Source: a virus. Taken from it: 29,786 bases of DNA. The stretch lies in the IMG/VR virus record IMGVR_UViG_3300049927_000015, positions 1 through 29,786 of that record; one strand, written 5' to 3'. Positions 1-8,185 of the stretch are shown here, in pieces. Both the position numbers and the translations under genes were made by a program. Under the pieces are notes generated by a model. It did no database searches. It was not told the origin of the DNA and worked only from the letters and a program-made list of their open reading frames with translations. Positions within the stretch are counted from its first letter, which is position 1, and each line of letters opens with the position of its first letter.

Positions 1-1
1 T

Positions 2-1165
2 CTTTCCTTTTCCGGTGGAAAAGATAGCACTGTAATGCTTCACCTAGTCATGGATGAGTGCAAGAAGCGGAACAGAAAGATAGGCGTTTTGTTCATTGAC
101 TGGGAAGTCCAGTACAAGCTAACCATCCAACACGTCGAGGGCATGTTTGAACTATACAAAGAGTGGATTGTCCCATACTGGGTTGCTTTGCCCATGACCA
201 CCGAGAGCGTGGTATCCCAGTATGAACCCGAATGGATTTCCTGGGACCAGGCAAAGAAGGATCTATGGGTTAGGCAATCGCCAGACTTCGCAATCAAGGA
301 TGAATCATTCTTCCCGTTCTATCGACACGCCATGCAGTTCGAGGAGTTTATTCTAGATTTTGGTAACTGGTACGCACAGAAGGACTCACCGGAGTGGTCT
401 TCATGCTATGAGCCAACCGTTGGGTTTGTCGGAATCAGAACAGATGAGAGTTTGAACAGACTCTTGAAGCTATCTGTTGGAAAGAATCGCACTCACTACA
501 ATGGTAATAGGTGGATGCTGAACTTGCGGTCAACTCACTTTGATATTATCATGGCTCACCCCATATACGATTGGAAGACTCAAGACATCTGGACGTACAA
601 CGGGAAGTTCTTCAAGCCTTACAATCTGATTTATGACCTCATGCACAAGGCGGGAGTCCCTATCTCGAAACAGCGCATAGACGAGTTTTTTGGATCAGCG
701 GCAAGGCGCGGGCTCTGGGTATTGCACAGCATCGAACCCGATACTTGGGCAAAGGTTACGGGAAGAATCACGGGGTGTAACTCAGGAGCCTTGTATGCGC
801 GTGATTCAGGGAGCATGACAGGTGATAGGAAAATCAGCAAGCCAGAAGGACATACATGGAAGTCATTCGCCAGTCTACTCCTTCATTCTATGCCTGATAA
901 AACATCAGAACATTATCAAAACAAGATTGCGATATACCTAAAGTGGTATTACAATCGTGGATATCCTAGTGGGCTTCCCGATGAGGAGGACGGAGACTTG
1001 GAGACAAAAGACAAACACCCGTCATGGAGAAGAATATGCAAAGTGCTGCTGAAGGGGGACTACTGGTGCAAGGCGCTCTCTTTCACGCCGACCAAGGGGT
1101 CGAGCTACGAACGATATCTAGCAGTGATGCGGAATCGGAGGGCAAAATGGGGAACGTTTTGGTGA
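2..1165 (+). CDS. IbrA-like PP-loop protein (PAPS reductase/DUF3440 family), 5' partial
   Basis: The frame is open to the window edge, so the true start lies upstream; the ATG at 35 is internal. The first visible residues carry the PP-loop motif SGGKDST (bases 11-31), the ATP-pyrophosphate binding loop of PAPS reductases and other N-type ATP pyrophosphatases. The rest resembles the DUF3440/IbrA family: a PIYDWKTQDIW block, YDLMHKAGVPISKQRIDEFFG, a GCNSGALY segment and GHTWKSFASLLL. About 388 residues are visible, close to full family length. E. coli IbrA acts with the ParB-like IbrB to raise expression of eib genes; the reaction catalysed is not known to me. The next gene, overlapping by 19 bases, is ParB-like, so the pair is kept here. 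A role in nucleic-acid modification or host/phage gene control is inference. Confidence 0.85.
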   Translation, partial: LSFSGGKDSTVMLHLVMDECKKRNRKIGVLFIDWEVQYKLTIQHVEGMFELYKEWIVPYWVALPMTTESVVSQYEPEWISWDQAKKDLWVRQSPDFAIKDESFFPFYRHAMQFEEFILDFGNWYAQKDSPEWSSCYEPTVGFVGIRTDESLNRLLKLSVGKNRTHYNGNRWMLNLRSTHFDIIMAHPIYDWKTQDIWTYNGKFFKPYNLIYDLMHKAGVPISKQRIDEFFGSAARRGLWVLHSIEPDTWAKVTGRITGCNSGALYARDSGSMTGDRKISKPEGHTWKSFASLLLHSMPDKTSEHYQNKIAIYLKWYYNRGYPSGLPDEEDGDLETKDKHPSWRRICKVLLKGDYWCKALSFTPTKGSSYERYLAVMRNRRAKWGTFW

Positions 1166-1659
1166 ATAATCACCCAGTTTCCAATGTCCAATGGGTACCG
1201 GCTGAACAGGTATATGCGAACGATTACAACCCAAACAAAGTAGCCCCGCCTGAGATGAAGCTCCTAGAGCGCTCGATCATAGCCAACGGATACACGCAGC
1301 CAATCGTGGTATGGAAAACCGAGGAAGGCTATGAGGTGGTAGACGGTTTCCATAGGCACTTAGTCGGGAAGAAATTAGGATTTACTCATCTACCGGTTGT
1401 GGTCCTGAACACGGAAAGCACTACAAGGGAAGGGCGAATGGCTGCAACGATCAGGCATAATAGGGCGCGGGGAAAGCACAAAGTACAGGCCATGAGCGAT
1501 ATCGTAGTAGAGCTTTCCAGGAAGAACCATTCAGACGAGTGGATTAGCCGAGAGTTGGGAATGGATGCGGACGAGGTGCTTAGGTTGAAACAGATCACTG
1601 GCCTTGCCGAACTTTTCAGCGGTAAAGAATTCTCGGAAGCTTGGGAGATCGAAGTATGA
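1147..1659 (+). CDS. ParB/Srx-fold protein, IbrB-like
   Basis: Predicted 170-residue protein of the ParB N-terminal domain type. Visible signatures are VPAEQVYANDYNPNKV near the start, LLERSIIANGYTQPIVV, and the core motif VVDGFHRHLVGKKLG, the position of the GERR-like nucleotide-binding box of ParB/sulfiredoxin folds. A C-terminal helical part (SRELGMDADEVLRLKQITGLAELF) looks like the HTH that follows in IbrB and ParB proteins. I chose the ATG at 1147 because GGAGG lies about five bases upstream and the overlap with the previous stop is short. An ATG at 1024 would add 41 residues of low-complexity sequence that is the shadow of the upstream gene. Together with that gene it forms an IbrA/IbrB-like pair. 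Partition function is unlikely, since no ParA is present. Confidence 0.82.
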   Translation: MGNVLVNNHPVSNVQWVPAEQVYANDYNPNKVAPPEMKLLERSIIANGYTQPIVVWKTEEGYEVVDGFHRHLVGKKLGFTHLPVVVLNTESTTREGRMAATIRHNRARGKHKVQAMSDIVVELSRKNHSDEWISRELGMDADEVLRLKQITGLAELFSGKEFSEAWEIEV

Positions 1660-1808
1660 CCCCAGCCGAAAAGCTAGAACACCTGGAGCGAATCCGCCAT
1701 ATCAAGACTCCCAAGCGGGCAGAGTCCTCTAGGGCCAACGCTAACCTCCCCCCCAAGCCAGGCAAGATGGCTAGGGGTAGGCCGAGAAAGGATGGGGCAA
1801 TGCCATGA
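1656..1808 (+). CDS. small basic protein with AT-hook
   Basis: A 50-residue ORF whose ATG overlaps the stop of the ParB-like gene (ATGA), which argues for translational coupling. It is rich in Lys, Arg and Pro and carries RGRPRK near the C terminus (residues 40-45), the core of an AT-hook that binds the minor groove of AT-rich DNA. The N-terminal half (PAEKLEHLERIRHIK) looks helical. Nothing else identifies it. A DNA-binding accessory to the upstream pair is possible but inferred only from the motif and the coupling. Confidence 0.6.
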   Translation: MTPAEKLEHLERIRHIKTPKRAESSRANANLPPKPGKMARGRPRKDGAMP

Positions 1809-1984
1809 TCCAAGCCCCTGTATTTCGTCGCCAAGCCTCAAGCGGGGCCGATCATCGCCGAGACGTGCAAACCCAGCCAAAACGCGATGGCGACGGCATT
1901 CCGGTCTATCCACGGTACAAGTCCAGCTACATACCGGAGCACGACATATCAAGACGGTACTGGGTTGGAGGTAGGAAGAAGTGA
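1805..1984 (+). CDS. hypothetical small basic protein
   Basis: A 59-residue ORF starting with an ATGA overlap on the preceding AT-hook ORF. It is rich in Arg, Gln and Tyr, with a C-terminal stretch IPVYPRYKSSYIPEHDISRR that looks like real coding sequence. A competing frame (1792-1974) is low in plausibility and lacks the coupling. I do not recognise a family. It closes the run of overlapping genes that begins with the IbrA-like protein. Confidence 0.5.
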   Translation: MIQAPVFRRQASSGADHRRDVQTQPKRDGDGIPVYPRYKSSYIPEHDISRRYWVGGRKK

Positions 1985-2024
1985 ACTACGAAGATCGGAA
2001 CGCGTGCCGGTAGTGGAATAGTTT

Positions 2025-2228
2025 ATGACAATCCAAAACCTCTTCCTATCCAACACCCGCCGACTCATGAACGAACAGAACATCAGCGTTGCCGGTATGC
2101 ATAGATCTACCGGGATGAGCGAAACCCATATCGCGGGGGTGCTCATTGGTGATACCGGCGTCACCTTGCGCACAATCGAACGGTTTGCTAAGGTGTTCGG
2201 ATGTCAGCCTTGGGAAATGATAAAGTGA
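2025..2228 (+). CDS. Cro/CI-type (XRE) helix-turn-helix protein
   Basis: A 67-residue protein that is essentially one HTH_3 domain. The helix-turn-helix is GMHRSTGMSETHIAGVLIG, followed by the typical third helix and tail TLRTIERFAKVFGCQPWEMI. It has no dimerisation or peptidase domain, so it is Cro-sized rather than a full CI repressor. No strong Shine-Dalgarno precedes the ATG; 40 bases separate it from the previous gene. It lies directly before the terminase genes, a place suited to a switch protein for late or accessory genes, but its target is unknown. Confidence 0.75.
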   Translation: MTIQNLFLSNTRRLMNEQNISVAGMHRSTGMSETHIAGVLIGDTGVTLRTIERFAKVFGCQPWEMIK

Positions 2229-2243
2229 AGGAAGTCTGTTGAC

Positions 2244-2621
2244 ATGGCAAAGAAAGGCGGAAGCCCTGAAAACCTTGTCTCACTAGCCGATAGAACAACG
2301 GAAGAACAACAAAAAATTACCAAGGCTGGTGGAATCAGATCTGGTGAGGTTCGTCGAGAGAAAGCTAAAGTGTCTTCGATCATGGCTAACTTGCTAATGC
2401 AAGAACATGATATCGAAATAGACGGCATATCTATGGGTAAGATGAGCGGTGAGAAACTCCTCGGTGAAGTCGCTGTCAGGATCATCGCTAAGGGTGATAA
2501 TACTTCGGTAGCAATGATGCGGCTAATTCTTGATGCTACCGAGGGTAGTAAGTCTCAGTTGACGGGGGACGGTGGCGCACCGCTAAAAATGACCGTTGAA
2601 ATTATTGACCCGAAAAAGTGA
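2244..2621 (+). CDS. terminase small subunit-like DNA-packaging protein
   Basis: 125 residues, highly charged, with AGGIRSGEVRREKAKVSSIM, a segment often seen in phage small-terminase-like proteins, and a C-terminal helix around AVRIIAKGDNTSVAMMRLIL. A GAAGGAAG box lies nine bases before the ATG. The stop overlaps the GTG of the large terminase (GTGA), the usual order for terS-terL. The assignment rests mainly on position and on the charged helical pattern; a small regulator is the main alternative. Its expected role is recognition of the packaging site and regulation of the large subunit. Confidence 0.65.
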   Translation: MAKKGGSPENLVSLADRTTEEQQKITKAGGIRSGEVRREKAKVSSIMANLLMQEHDIEIDGISMGKMSGEKLLGEVAVRIIAKGDNTSVAMMRLILDATEGSKSQLTGDGGAPLKMTVEIIDPKK

Positions 2622-3859
2622 AACTCAACCGAACATACCAGCAACTCCTTGGTCCTGACGGCACTCTGCGGAAAGATGTCCGATATTTTGAGATATATGG
2701 CGGTAGACGATCTGCAAAGAGTCATGATGTTGATGCTATAGTCGGATTGACGGCCACTATTGAGCCAGGTCATTTTGTTGTAGGGGTCCGCAAGGTTGCT
2801 ACTACCCTCAAGGATTCGATCTTTGCCGAGTTCAAGGGGTTCTTTCGAGATAACGACATCCCGGTGCAGGTGAACGAAACCGACAAGGAAATCAGATTAG
2901 CCAACGGAAGCCGTATTCGATGCTTCGGACTAGACGACCCTGAAAAGTTGAAGTCTCTTAAAGGTGCCACAATCATAGTCCTAGAAGAAGCCAATGAGTT
3001 GTCAGAAGATGACTTCGATTCTTTAGATGCTGGATTATCACCAACGAATTATCCTGGGCGTATTATCCTACTACATAACCCGGTGCCAAAGGTTCCGGGG
3101 CTAGATTACTGGTATGAGAAGAGATTTCAGAATATTCCGCACGAATTGTCAAAAGCTATGATCAATGAACTATCAAACGCTCTAGTCCTGAGAACATGGT
3201 ACAAAGACAACGCCTTTTGTGCGCCTGAGACGATCCGAGTCCTCGAAGGCTACGAGAAGACTAACCCTACAAAATACAAGCTATGGGCTTTGGGAGAGTC
3301 AGTCCGAGTGGATGGCGTTGTTTTCGATAACTGGGATGTTGTCAAGCAAGTACCCGAAGGAATCGCACATGATTCTCTTGGCGTGGGGCTAGACTTCGGT
3401 TTCTCAAACGATCCATCGGCAGCCGTCCGAATCTGGATTCTCGATAATGAGATATGGGTCAAGCTTCTTGTATACAGCACCGGTCTACACAACGAAATGC
3501 TTCTGAACGCTTTAATCGGCGCAGGAGTTAAGGAGCATGAGATAGTAGTCGCTGATTCTGCCAGGCCGGATATTATAGAGGATCTTCACCGTCGAGGACT
3601 TCGTGGTATCAAGGGAGTGAAGAAGCATTCCGGGTACAAAGAAGACGTGGCCAATCGGCTACGATCATTCAAGATCCACTTGATTGATGGCGACATTGAT
3701 TTGATTCGAGAGTTCTCAACGTATGCATGGGCTCAAGATAGAAGCGGAAAACCGTTGCCAAAATTACAGGATGGAGACGACCATGGAATCGACGCGACGC
3801 TGATGGGGCTTACGGTCTTCGGATTGGGGAAAAAAGAATACCCCATGCTTTTCTCTTGA
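2618..3859 (+). CDS. terL: terminase large subunit (ATPase-nuclease)
   Basis: 413 residues, the normal size for a Terminase_3-type large subunit. The N-terminal ATPase shows a Walker A variant GGRRSAKS (residues 28-35), Walker B IIVLEEAN with the catalytic Glu pair at 123-124, and a coupling motif LLHNP near 151-155. The C-terminal RNase H-like nuclease has the three acidic clusters expected for metal binding: GLDFG (Asp259), VADSARP (Asp313) and DDHGIDA (about residues 387-392). The start is a GTG overlapping the previous stop. It powers packaging of DNA into the prohead through the portal encoded next. Headful versus cos packaging cannot be told from this alone. Confidence 0.96.
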   Translation: MKLNRTYQQLLGPDGTLRKDVRYFEIYGGRRSAKSHDVDAIVGLTATIEPGHFVVGVRKVATTLKDSIFAEFKGFFRDNDIPVQVNETDKEIRLANGSRIRCFGLDDPEKLKSLKGATIIVLEEANELSEDDFDSLDAGLSPTNYPGRIILLHNPVPKVPGLDYWYEKRFQNIPHELSKAMINELSNALVLRTWYKDNAFCAPETIRVLEGYEKTNPTKYKLWALGESVRVDGVVFDNWDVVKQVPEGIAHDSLGVGLDFGFSNDPSAAVRIWILDNEIWVKLLVYSTGLHNEMLLNALIGAGVKEHEIVVADSARPDIIEDLHRRGLRGIKGVKKHSGYKEDVANRLRSFKIHLIDGDIDLIREFSTYAWAQDRSGKPLPKLQDGDDHGIDATLMGLTVFGLGKKEYPMLFS

Positions 3860-3922
3860 CAATGGTGGTTTCCTAGACAAACTACGATACAAAGTCTATC
3901 CTTCCCTCAAGGTGGCCTGCTG

Positions 3923-6184
3923 ATGGGTTTGTTTGATGGCGGAAATAAGATCGCGAAAGCCCCCGACAAGAAAAGTATCCTTCGGTGGGCGCAAGACCAG
4001 GTGACGAAAATGTCATCGCAGATCGCCGACACTATCAGGCATATTTTCGATGTCAAGTGGAGTTACTCGGCCCGACGTGACGCGCTGGCCTACCTTGAGC
4101 TGTTCCATACCACGCCCAGGTTCGACCCGGTCGACATACTATCAACCGACTGCGCAAATACCGGATTCAAGGTATTTTCCAAGATTGATCTTCGCGCTGG
4201 TAAAGAAGACGCAGAACCTGTTCTTGGCCACCCTATCTACGATTTGCTAGATAACCCGATCCCTAGCCGACCAGACATCGACGGGTTCACTATTCGGTAT
4301 CTGACCTACGTTTGGTGGGAACTTCAAGGCGACTGTTATTGGATCATTGTCAAGGACATTCGTAACGAGCCAAGGGAAATCTATCCGATCCCGTCCAATT
4401 GGGTGATCTCGGCACCTACGATATCAGTACCATATTTTCTGGTAATGCCTCAAGGTAATACTGCCAGTCAGTCAATTTTAGTTTCGCCTGATTGCGTTAT
4501 CTGGTTCAAGTCGCCGAATGTAGCACAGCCATACGCGCGAGGACGCGGCCGCGCCGAGGCAGTTGGTGACGAGGTCGAGTCCGACGAATACGCGGCCAAG
4601 TACGCTAAGAACCTTTTCTTCAACGATGGAACCCCGAAGTCCATTGTCATTGCCGCAGGGGCAGACCAGAAGACACTTCAGCAGCTCCGAGAAAACTGGA
4701 ACCAGAACTATCAGGGCGTGGCAAACGCTCAGAAAACCGCGTTCATTGGCGCTGATATGAAAGTCCAGACGGTTGGAATATCGCCTAAGGAACTGGACTT
4801 TACCGCTTCACGCGCATTTCTCCGCGACGTGGTAAATCAGCATTGGCAGATCCCGCCCGAGATGTTCGGCATTCTAGAGAACTCGAATAGAAGTACCATA
4901 GATTCGGCCAGGTATCTCTATTCCTTGAACGTTCTCACCAAGAGGTTGATGCGGTTTGACTCTATGATAAACCGTCAACTTATGCCGATGTATGATGACA
5001 AGTTCGTCATCAAATCTGACAACGTAGTACCAGATGACGACGAGTTCAATCAGAAAGTTGCCATCGATAATTGGAACGCTGGTCTTATCACTAGAGGGGA
5101 GGCAAGGATCAGGTCCGGAATGGCGAAACTTGGCACTGCGATTGATGACGAGATCAAGGAATCCTTTAGCGATGTCTTTCGAAACGTCGGGCCGGGCGGG
5201 GGGGCGTTACTAGTCGAGACCAACGAAGATCAGCAGTCCGGTGACGATGCGACGCAGTTGCCGAAACCTCGAGCTGACGACAACCATGTGGCCTTGGACC
5301 AACCGTTGCCCGACGATCCTCAAGAGCTAGTACCAGTCAATGGAACCCCCGGGCTAGTTCCGCCATCGAAAGGCCGTGGACGCAAGCGTACACCACATAA
5401 GGCGTTTACTGCCGACCAGAGGCAGAAGATGTGGGAGCAATTCGACAAGTCCGCTACCGCCAGCGAGGGGCCGTTCAAGAAGGCTGTAACCAAGATCGCC
5501 GACCGTCAGCAGAAGGATTTCGATAGTGCTTTCAACAAAGCATTGGCCGAAGGCGGGTCTGCTGATGACGCTTTGACTAAAGCTCAAATTTCCGTGTTCG
5601 GAGACGCACAGGACTTGGCGGTCAAGCGTCAACTCTATTCGTCGTGGATGGACTCGATGCATAGCGGTCGAAAGATTGCTAACGGTATCGCTGACGTAAA
5701 TATTCAGTTCACAATCATGCAACCAATCTTCCGAGACTGGGTCGACGAACACGGGCTAGAAAAGGCAGTCGAGATCAATGGTACGACTCAAGAACTTCTA
5801 GCCAAGTCGCTTGGCGACGGTATCGCTGCCGGTGAGGGAATCCTTGACTTACAGAAACGTCTTGACGACCAGTTTGACGGACTGCGAGACTACCGAAGCG
5901 AGAGGATTGCGCGTACCGAATCCGCCGGTTCGATGAACTTCGGTTCGACCGCGACGTATAAAAGTGCTGGGGTAGAGAAGAAAGAATGGCTTGCGGTCCA
6001 AGATGATCGGACCAGAGATGCTCACGCTGAAGCTGATGGGCAAGTGGTAGGCATAGACGAGCCCTTCGTGGTAGACGGTGAGGAACTTATGTATCCTGGC
6101 GACCCGTCTGGTAGTGCTGAAAATGTAATAAATGAAAGATGCACAATTTTGCCAGTATTCGAAGATCAAGGAGATGAATCATGA
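3923..6184 (+). CDS. portal protein fused to MuF-type head morphogenesis domain
   Basis: At 753 residues it is far longer than a typical HK97-type portal (about 400-500). Residues 1-420 form the portal: a clip/stem region, PIYDLLDNP near 106, IPSNWVI, and the conserved DVVNQHWQIPPEMFGILENSN block. An acidic, Pro-rich linker follows (about 425-495). Residues 657-753 resemble the MuF C-terminal domain: SERIARTESAG, VQDDRTRDAHAEADGQVV, and a terminal ENVINERCTILP motif. A Shine-Dalgarno AAGGTGG precedes the ATG. The portal makes the dodecameric DNA channel; MuF proteins are minor head proteins usually encoded separately just downstream. No frameshift or stop separates the two parts here. Confidence 0.92.
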   Translation: MGLFDGGNKIAKAPDKKSILRWAQDQVTKMSSQIADTIRHIFDVKWSYSARRDALAYLELFHTTPRFDPVDILSTDCANTGFKVFSKIDLRAGKEDAEPVLGHPIYDLLDNPIPSRPDIDGFTIRYLTYVWWELQGDCYWIIVKDIRNEPREIYPIPSNWVISAPTISVPYFLVMPQGNTASQSILVSPDCVIWFKSPNVAQPYARGRGRAEAVGDEVESDEYAAKYAKNLFFNDGTPKSIVIAAGADQKTLQQLRENWNQNYQGVANAQKTAFIGADMKVQTVGISPKELDFTASRAFLRDVVNQHWQIPPEMFGILENSNRSTIDSARYLYSLNVLTKRLMRFDSMINRQLMPMYDDKFVIKSDNVVPDDDEFNQKVAIDNWNAGLITRGEARIRSGMAKLGTAIDDEIKESFSDVFRNVGPGGGALLVETNEDQQSGDDATQLPKPRADDNHVALDQPLPDDPQELVPVNGTPGLVPPSKGRGRKRTPHKAFTADQRQKMWEQFDKSATASEGPFKKAVTKIADRQQKDFDSAFNKALAEGGSADDALTKAQISVFGDAQDLAVKRQLYSSWMDSMHSGRKIANGIADVNIQFTIMQPIFRDWVDEHGLEKAVEINGTTQELLAKSLGDGIAAGEGILDLQKRLDDQFDGLRDYRSERIARTESAGSMNFGSTATYKSAGVEKKEWLAVQDDRTRDAHAEADGQVVGIDEPFVVDGEELMYPGDPSGSAENVINERCTILPVFEDQGDES

Positions 6185-7164
6185 GTCAGACGCTTTTCCC
6201 GGAAGCTCCGGGCGATCTAGTCGCTACGACTAGCAATCATAATTTCTCGGAACTTTACGCCGGATGGCAGGCGGTAGGAATCACTTACTACCTTGACCCG
6301 CTCAACGGCGTGGATACCAATACCGGGTTGCTTGGCGCTCCGGTCAAGACGCTTTCGGTCGGATACGGACTGTTGCGCGATGGGTTCAATGATACCCTAA
6401 TCTACATCCCCGGGTCCGCTTCGATCACCCTGACGGCTGGGTTCACTTGGGCCAAGAACTACGCTCACTTTATCGGGGCGTGCGCTCCGGTTCAGGTAGC
6501 TCAGCGGTGCCGGATCTTCTCAGCCTCTACGGCTACTGGCATTACTGGATTGATCACGGTATCTGGAACCGGATGTATATTCAAAAACATCTACTTCTTT
6601 CATGGTGCGAATGATACCACTGCGAGCTTTGCAGGGGTTGTGTCTGGCCAGAGGAACTTTTTCCAGAACGTACATTTTGCCGGGATCGGTCATGCTAGCC
6701 TTGACGTAGCTGGCGCTGGGTCACTTTCTATTCCTGGTGGTGCCGAAAATCGGTTTGTTCATTGTGCTATTGGATTGGATACTATCACCCGATCAACTTC
6801 TACTTGTGAACTCCAGTTCAGTCTAGCTGCCACCAGAAACGAGTTTGAATCCTGCCTGATTTATTCCTACATCGGAGCCGCAGGGCATGCTCTTGCTCAG
6901 GTATCGCTTACGACCGGAATTGACCGTTGGCAGATCTTTAATGACTGCTTATTCCAGGCCGATAGTACCAACCAAGCGACGGCGCTAACTAGCGTATTTA
7001 AGGTTGTGACTGGTACGGTTCAGGGAATTATCAATCTCAAGGATTGTTCTATCGCCGCCTTTGGAACGACTGCAAAATGGGATTCAGCGAATACTGGTGT
7101 TGTATTTTCGAATATGCCCACCGCTACGGCTACGGCTGGCGGTGGCCTGGCTACGCATTCTTAA
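6181..7164 (+). CDS. beta-helix-like virion protein
   Basis: 327 residues starting with an ATGA overlap on the portal gene. The sequence has the rhythm of a right-handed parallel beta-helix: repeated strand-like units such as GTGCIFKNIYFFHGAND, RNFFQNVHFAG, NRFVHCAIG, NEFESCLIYSYIGA and IINLKDCSIAAFG, with aromatic and Cys stacking positions. The N terminus has YYLDPLNGVDTNTG, a segment often found at the start of such phage beta-helix proteins. No catalytic residues of a glycan lyase or hydrolase are recognised. Its place between portal and capsid genes suggests a head-associated or accessory virion protein rather than a tail spike, but this is inference. Confidence 0.65.
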   Translation: MSQTLFPEAPGDLVATTSNHNFSELYAGWQAVGITYYLDPLNGVDTNTGLLGAPVKTLSVGYGLLRDGFNDTLIYIPGSASITLTAGFTWAKNYAHFIGACAPVQVAQRCRIFSASTATGITGLITVSGTGCIFKNIYFFHGANDTTASFAGVVSGQRNFFQNVHFAGIGHASLDVAGAGSLSIPGGAENRFVHCAIGLDTITRSTSTCELQFSLAATRNEFESCLIYSYIGAAGHALAQVSLTTGIDRWQIFNDCLFQADSTNQATALTSVFKVVTGTVQGIINLKDCSIAAFGTTAKWDSANTGVVFSNMPTATATAGGGLATHS

Positions 7165-7176
7165 GGAGAATGAACT

Positions 7177-7530
7177 ATGAGCGGAACCAACCCGTCAAAT
7201 AGCCCGTGGAACGTGACTAGTGGAGTCACTGCGCTTGCCACTACCGTATCGACTCAGATTGTCGACGCGGTGGCTGCGGCTCGTCACTTCGTCACCGGCA
7301 TTGAACTCTGGAACAACTCGGCTGTCACCACATTTGTCTCGTTGCTAGATGACACGACGGTCATCTGGACCGGAGTCTTGCCAGCGGTAAGCGCAACACA
7401 ACCTCTTGTGCCTGTTATCGCAACTGGTCTTGACGGTATTGTGGGAACGCCGAACAAGAAACTCAACATCAAGTGCGCTACCGTTTCGGCGGCTCTGACC
7501 TACAATATCCAAGGATACGACGCGCCATGA
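7177..7530 (+). CDS. small beta-rich putative virion protein
   Basis: 117 residues preceded by an AAGGAG box. It is rich in Val, Thr, Ala and Ser, with alternating hydrophobic residues (HFVTGIELWNNSAVTTFVSL, VIWTGVLPAV), Leu/Ile-rich ends and almost no charge, the pattern of a compact all-beta fold such as head decoration or stopper proteins. I do not recognise a specific family. It sits between the beta-helix protein and a zinc-ribbon microprotein that overlaps its stop codon. Confidence 0.6.
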   Translation: MSGTNPSNSPWNVTSGVTALATTVSTQIVDAVAAARHFVTGIELWNNSAVTTFVSLLDDTTVIWTGVLPAVSATQPLVPVIATGLDGIVGTPNKKLNIKCATVSAALTYNIQGYDAP

Positions 7531-7670
7531 AGTGCCCGGTTTGCGGGCAAGAGTATTCTCGCCCCGAGAGCGTCAAGGCGTGTGTAGCTTGGCATCGTAT
7601 TATTGACTTGTCGTATGCTAGGACACAGCTATCTTCTCCGAAGTTCATTCGAAAGGTGGTGACGAAGTGA
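7527..7670 (+). CDS. zinc-ribbon microprotein
   Basis: A 47-residue protein that begins at an ATG overlapping the preceding stop (ATGA); an in-frame extension upstream is the shadow of the previous gene. Four likely zinc ligands occur early: CPVCG (Cys3, Cys6) and CVAWH (Cys18, His22). The C terminus is basic (SPKFIRKVVTK). It also overlaps the next gene by GTGA. Zinc microproteins of this kind are frequent in phages; the function is unknown. Confidence 0.65.
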   Translation: MKCPVCGQEYSRPESVKACVAWHRIIDLSYARTQLSSPKFIRKVVTK

Positions 7671-8167
7671 GCGGGTACATTCCACTTGAACCTGGTGACT
7701 CTAGCGCTCAAGTCCAATCCGCACTGAACGCCATGAACTCTGAACAGTATGGGGCCATGGCGATGACCGGGGCTACCGTTGCCAACATTTCCGCGCTTGA
7801 CGCGATACCATCATATTACCTTGTCACTGGCAAGGTAGTACGGGTCATGGATTCTGACGGACTTGGAACCGTGGCCAACTATTCATGGTCAGGGTCGACT
7901 TGGGTACAAATCCCGTTCACGCGCGTTGTTGGCGTAGCAGTGGCATCGGGATCTAGCATCACTATTGCCGCCGACATTTTCCACGTAACCGGGACTACTC
8001 AAATCAATACCCTTATCGGCGGCGTGACTGGTCAGCAGATCGTTATTATTCCCGATGGCATATTCGCTACCGGGCTTACTGGCAACATAGGCAAGGCGTC
8101 AACTTCGGTTGTCGGGCTGTGTCTGACCATGACCTTCGACGGTACTAAGTGGTGGCCTTCATATTGA
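7667..8167 (+). CDS. hypothetical beta-rich virion-type protein
   Basis: 166 residues from a GTG that overlaps the zinc microprotein stop. It is Gly, Thr, Ser and Val rich with a conserved-looking SGSTWVQIPF segment and a FDGTKWWPSY terminus, both common in phage fibre and adhesion modules (the short W-rich end suggests a knob or attachment domain). No enzyme motif is seen. It is the last plus-strand gene before the antisense cassette, so it ends convergently with the M23 gene only 18 bases away. Confidence 0.6.
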   Translation: MSGYIPLEPGDSSAQVQSALNAMNSEQYGAMAMTGATVANISALDAIPSYYLVTGKVVRVMDSDGLGTVANYSWSGSTWVQIPFTRVVGVAVASGSSITIAADIFHVTGTTQINTLIGGVTGQQIVIIPDGIFATGLTGNIGKASTSVVGLCLTMTFDGTKWWPSY

Positions 8168-8185
8168 GAACTATATTGGCTAGCA

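Noticed and set aside
1981-2013. Ten-codon ORF overlapping the previous stop (GTGA)
   Set aside because: Too short, with no way to distinguish it from chance.
2025-2228. Lysogeny repressor
   Set aside because: A single HTH domain of 67 residues without an oligomerisation domain, integrase or operator array; not enough to call a temperate switch.
3856-3922. Promoter between large terminase and portal genes (TTGACA at 3856-3861)
   Set aside because: No acceptable -10 at 16-18 bases; the gap is short and the genes are probably co-transcribed.
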